The position numbers and the translations under genes were made by a program. Below are positions 4,033 through 6,209 of a DNA stretch of 6,209 bases, one piece after another. The number at the start of each line of letters is the position of its first letter. Position 1 is the stretch's first letter. This stretch comes from Gammaproteobacteria bacterium (GTDB lineage Bacteria; Pseudomonadota; Gammaproteobacteria; SZUA-229), in assembly GCA_011051475.1 (NCBI GenBank), contig DRLE01000111.1, positions 1-6,209 of the forward strand, written 5' to 3'. The notes under the pieces are model-generated. The model saw nothing but the letters and a program-made list of their open reading frames with translations. It had not been told where the DNA came from and did not search any database.

Positions 4033-6209
4033 CAGGTCGACTCCACCGCTTCGCCCTGCGCCAGTGTTTCCTTATGCGCCCAGCGGCGCAGGCCGAGGAT
4101 CAGGGCGACAATAAAGATGGCGGTGGCCAGCAGCCAGCTGGCGGAGAAAACCGGGTGCTCGGCAAAGGTGCTGATCTGGTAAAAGCCGCTGGCGGTGATA
4201 TAGGCCACGGTGGTGGTCCACAGGGCGACGAACAGGGCCCAGCGCGGGCCGGCTTCGCGGCGAATCGCGCCAATGGTGGCCACGCAGGGAAAGTACAGCA
4301 GCACGAACAGCAGGTAGGCAAAGGCCCCGGCCTGGCCGTCGAAGCGTTTCTGCATGGCGCCGAAGGTGGCATTGTCCACCTCCTGCTCGGCGGCCGCCGC
4401 TTCCAGTGATTCGATATTGCCCACATCCAGCTGCAGCGGGTCGGTAAAGGCATCGCCAATGGCGGCCAGGTTTTCCGGCACCGTGGCCGCCGCCGCGCCG
4501 ATGGCCTGCCAGAAATCAAAGGACTCGGTATTGTCGGGGTGGCCGGCGTCTTCCCGCGCCATCTGCGTGTACAGGGTATCGAGCGTACCGACCACGACTT
4601 CCTTGGCCAGTACCCCGGAAATAATACCCAGCACGGCCGGCCAGTTCTCTTCCTGTATGCCCATGGGCGCAAACACCGGGGTTGCTTTCTTGCTGATAAC
4701 CGACAGCACCGAGTCGCTGGAACCGTCTTCGGTGATGCTGCCGTCGGTGCCGATGGCATTGAGCACATTGATGACCAGCACCATGACCACGATGACCTGG
4801 CCGGCTTCCTTGATAAACAGACGTACCCTGTCCCAGGTGCGCAGGGCGATGCCCTTCAGGGTGGGGGTGTGATAGGGCGGCAGCTCCATCATAAAGCCGC
4901 TGCTTTCCCCCGAGAGTATGGTGCGCTTCATCAGCAGGCCGGTGAGGATGGCGACGCTGATGCCGATCAGGTACAGGGCAAAGACCAGGTTCTGCCCGTT
5001 ACTGGGGAAAAAGGCGGCAACGAACAGGGCGTAAACCGGCAGGCGCGCGCCGCAGGACATAAACGGGTTCATCAGAATGGTCAGCTTGCGTTCGCGCTCG
5101 TTTTCCAGGGTGCGGGTGGCCATAATCGCCGGCACGTTACAGCCGAAACCGACGATCAGCGGCACAAAGGCCTTGCCGGGCAGGCCGATGCTGCGCATAA
5201 AGCGGTCCATGACAAAGGCTGCGCGCGCCATATAGCCGCTGTCTTCCACCGCCGAGAGAAACAGGTAGAGCGCGGTAATAATGGGGATAAAGGTGGCAAC
5301 GATCTGTATGCCGCCGCCGAGGCCGTCGGCGAGAATAATGCGTAGAAAGTCGGGCAGGCCGATGCGGCTTAATACTTCACCGAAGCCGTCGACGAAAATG
5401 GCGCCGGCGATACCATCGAAAAAATCGACGAAGGCGCCGCCGAAATTGATGGTGAACATAAACATCAGATACATCACCAGCAGGAAGAACGGCACGCCGA
5501 AGGCCTTGCTTAACACAAAACTGTCGATGCGGTCGGTAATGGTCTTGCCGAGCTTGCCCTTTTCGTGAATAACGCTCTGCGCCAGCGCGTGCGCATGGCT
5601 GAAGCGACTGTCGGCAATATGGATATCGGCTTCTTCGCCGGCGCGCTCCTCGATGGCTTTTTTCCAGCGGGCTACCTCGTCGAGTACGGCGGCGCCGCAC
5701 TGGTTTTCGGCACTGCGGTCACTTTCCAGCAGTTTCAGCGCCAGCCAGTGCAGGTTTTCGCGGCTGGCGGTGCTGCATTTTTCCAGCTGCGGCATGAGTT
5801 CGGCAATGGCCTGTTCGACGACTTCATCATGGGCCAGGCGAAAGCCGCCGCTGTGCTCGCCGGCGGTAATCGCCAGGATCTCCTGTTTCAGTTCGTCCAG
5901 GCCCTCGCCGCTGATGGCGACTACCGGGATCACCGGGCAGCCCAGCTCCTCGGCGAGTTTTTCGGCATCGATGTGGATACCACGCTTGCGCGCCACGTCC
6001 ATCATATTCAGTGCCAGCGCCACCGGCACGCCCATTTCCAGCAGCTGCGCGGTGAGATAGAGGTTGCGCTCGAGGTTGGCCGCATCGACCACATTGATAA
6101 TCAGGTCGGCATCGCGTGACAGCAGATAATCGCGGGTGACTTCTTCATCGATGGAACTGGCGTCCAGTGAGTAGATACCGGGCAGGTCGTAAACCGTCAC
6201 CATGCGACC
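4032..6209 (-). CDS. feoB: Fe(II) transporter FeoB (5' end beyond the window)
   Basis: Inner-membrane ferrous iron permease with a cytosolic GTPase domain. The frame is open to the right edge. About 48 N-terminal residues, including the P-loop, are missing by comparison with E. coli FeoB (773), so full length would be about the same. Counting Met at 6203 as residue 1 (not the real start), the G3 motif DLPG is at 6-9, the G4 motif NMMD at 66-69 and a G5-like ISG at 97-99. The helical GDI-like region lies at about 125-225. The membrane part carries the two Gate segments GFGCNVPAIMATRTLE (352-367, Cys355) and NPFMSCGARLPVYAL (379-393, Cys384), then AKEVVVGTLDTLY (533-545) and YFPC (638-641). Hydrophobic segments run to about residue 705. 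The tail lacks the Cys-rich end of E. coli FeoB. No frameshift is seen. It is co-transcribed with feoC just downstream; feoA and any Fur or Fnr site would lie outside the window. Confidence 0.97.
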   Translation of the reverse strand, partial: GRMVTVYDLPGIYSLDASSIDEEVTRDYLLSRDADLIINVVDAANLERNLYLTAQLLEMGVPVALALNMMDVARKRGIHIDAEKLAEELGCPVIPVVAISGEGLDELKQEILAITAGEHSGGFRLAHDEVVEQAIAELMPQLEKCSTASRENLHWLALKLLESDRSAENQCGAAVLDEVARWKKAIEERAGEEADIHIADSRFSHAHALAQSVIHEKGKLGKTITDRIDSFVLSKAFGVPFFLLVMYLMFMFTINFGGAFVDFFDGIAGAIFVDGFGEVLSRIGLPDFLRIILADGLGGGIQIVATFIPIITALYLFLSAVEDSGYMARAAFVMDRFMRSIGLPGKAFVPLIVGFGCNVPAIMATRTLENERERKLTILMNPFMSCGARLPVYALFVAAFFPSNGQNLVFALYLIGISVAILTGLLMKRTILSGESSGFMMELPPYHTPTLKGIALRTWDRVRLFIKEAGQVIVVMVLVINVLNAIGTDGSITEDGSSDSVLSVISKKATPVFAPMGIQEENWPAVLGIISGVLAKEVVVGTLDTLYTQMAREDAGHPDNTESFDFWQAIGAAAATVPENLAAIGDAFTDPLQLDVGNIESLEAAAAEQEVDNATFGAMQKRFDGQAGAFAYLLFVLLYFPCVATIGAIRREAGPRWALFVALWTTTVAYITASGFYQISTFAEHPVFSASWLLATAIFIVALILGLRRWAHKETLAQGEAVEST

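Noticed and set aside
4539..5345. Long plus-strand open frame opposite feoB
   Set aside because: Its Gly/His/Gln-rich product mirrors feoB codons and has no ribosome site or domain.

Overview
The window reads as ordinary chromosomal DNA from a gammaproteobacterium. The best clues are a Rep helicase that can be followed against the enterobacterial protein almost end to end, and a feoB-feoC pair of the gammaproteobacterial type. Coding DNA is GC-rich (judged by eye) and the intergenic stretches are richer in A and T. I cannot name a genus.

Layout, left to right. Bases 1-254 hold no convincing gene. They carry a compact cluster of three hairpins (45-146) and A-tracts that may end transcription of the next gene. 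A lipoprotein gene (255-1133, minus strand) encodes a secreted, lipid-anchored protein with two LEA-2/WHy-type repeats. A divergent spacer of about 200 bases follows, with one imperfect hairpin and one weak promoter candidate. Then comes rep (1337-3373, plus strand), a complete UvrD/Rep-family helicase with an apparent TTG start. Rep converges on feoC across a 377-base gap (3374-3750) packed with inverted repeats arranged in nested order. feoC (3751-4032) and feoB (4032 to the right edge, 5' end missing) are on the minus strand and overlap by one base. They are the distal part of a ferrous-iron uptake operon whose start, and any feoA, lie beyond 6209.

The genes form three separate functional units: a cell-envelope lipoprotein, replication-fork maintenance (Rep), and Fe(II) import (FeoB channel with its small partner FeoC). 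Nothing suggests that they work together. I found no phage, transposase, CRISPR, toxin-antitoxin or defence genes. The least explained part is the nested repeat block between rep and feoC. It looks like stacked dispersed repeats rather than a new enzymatic system.
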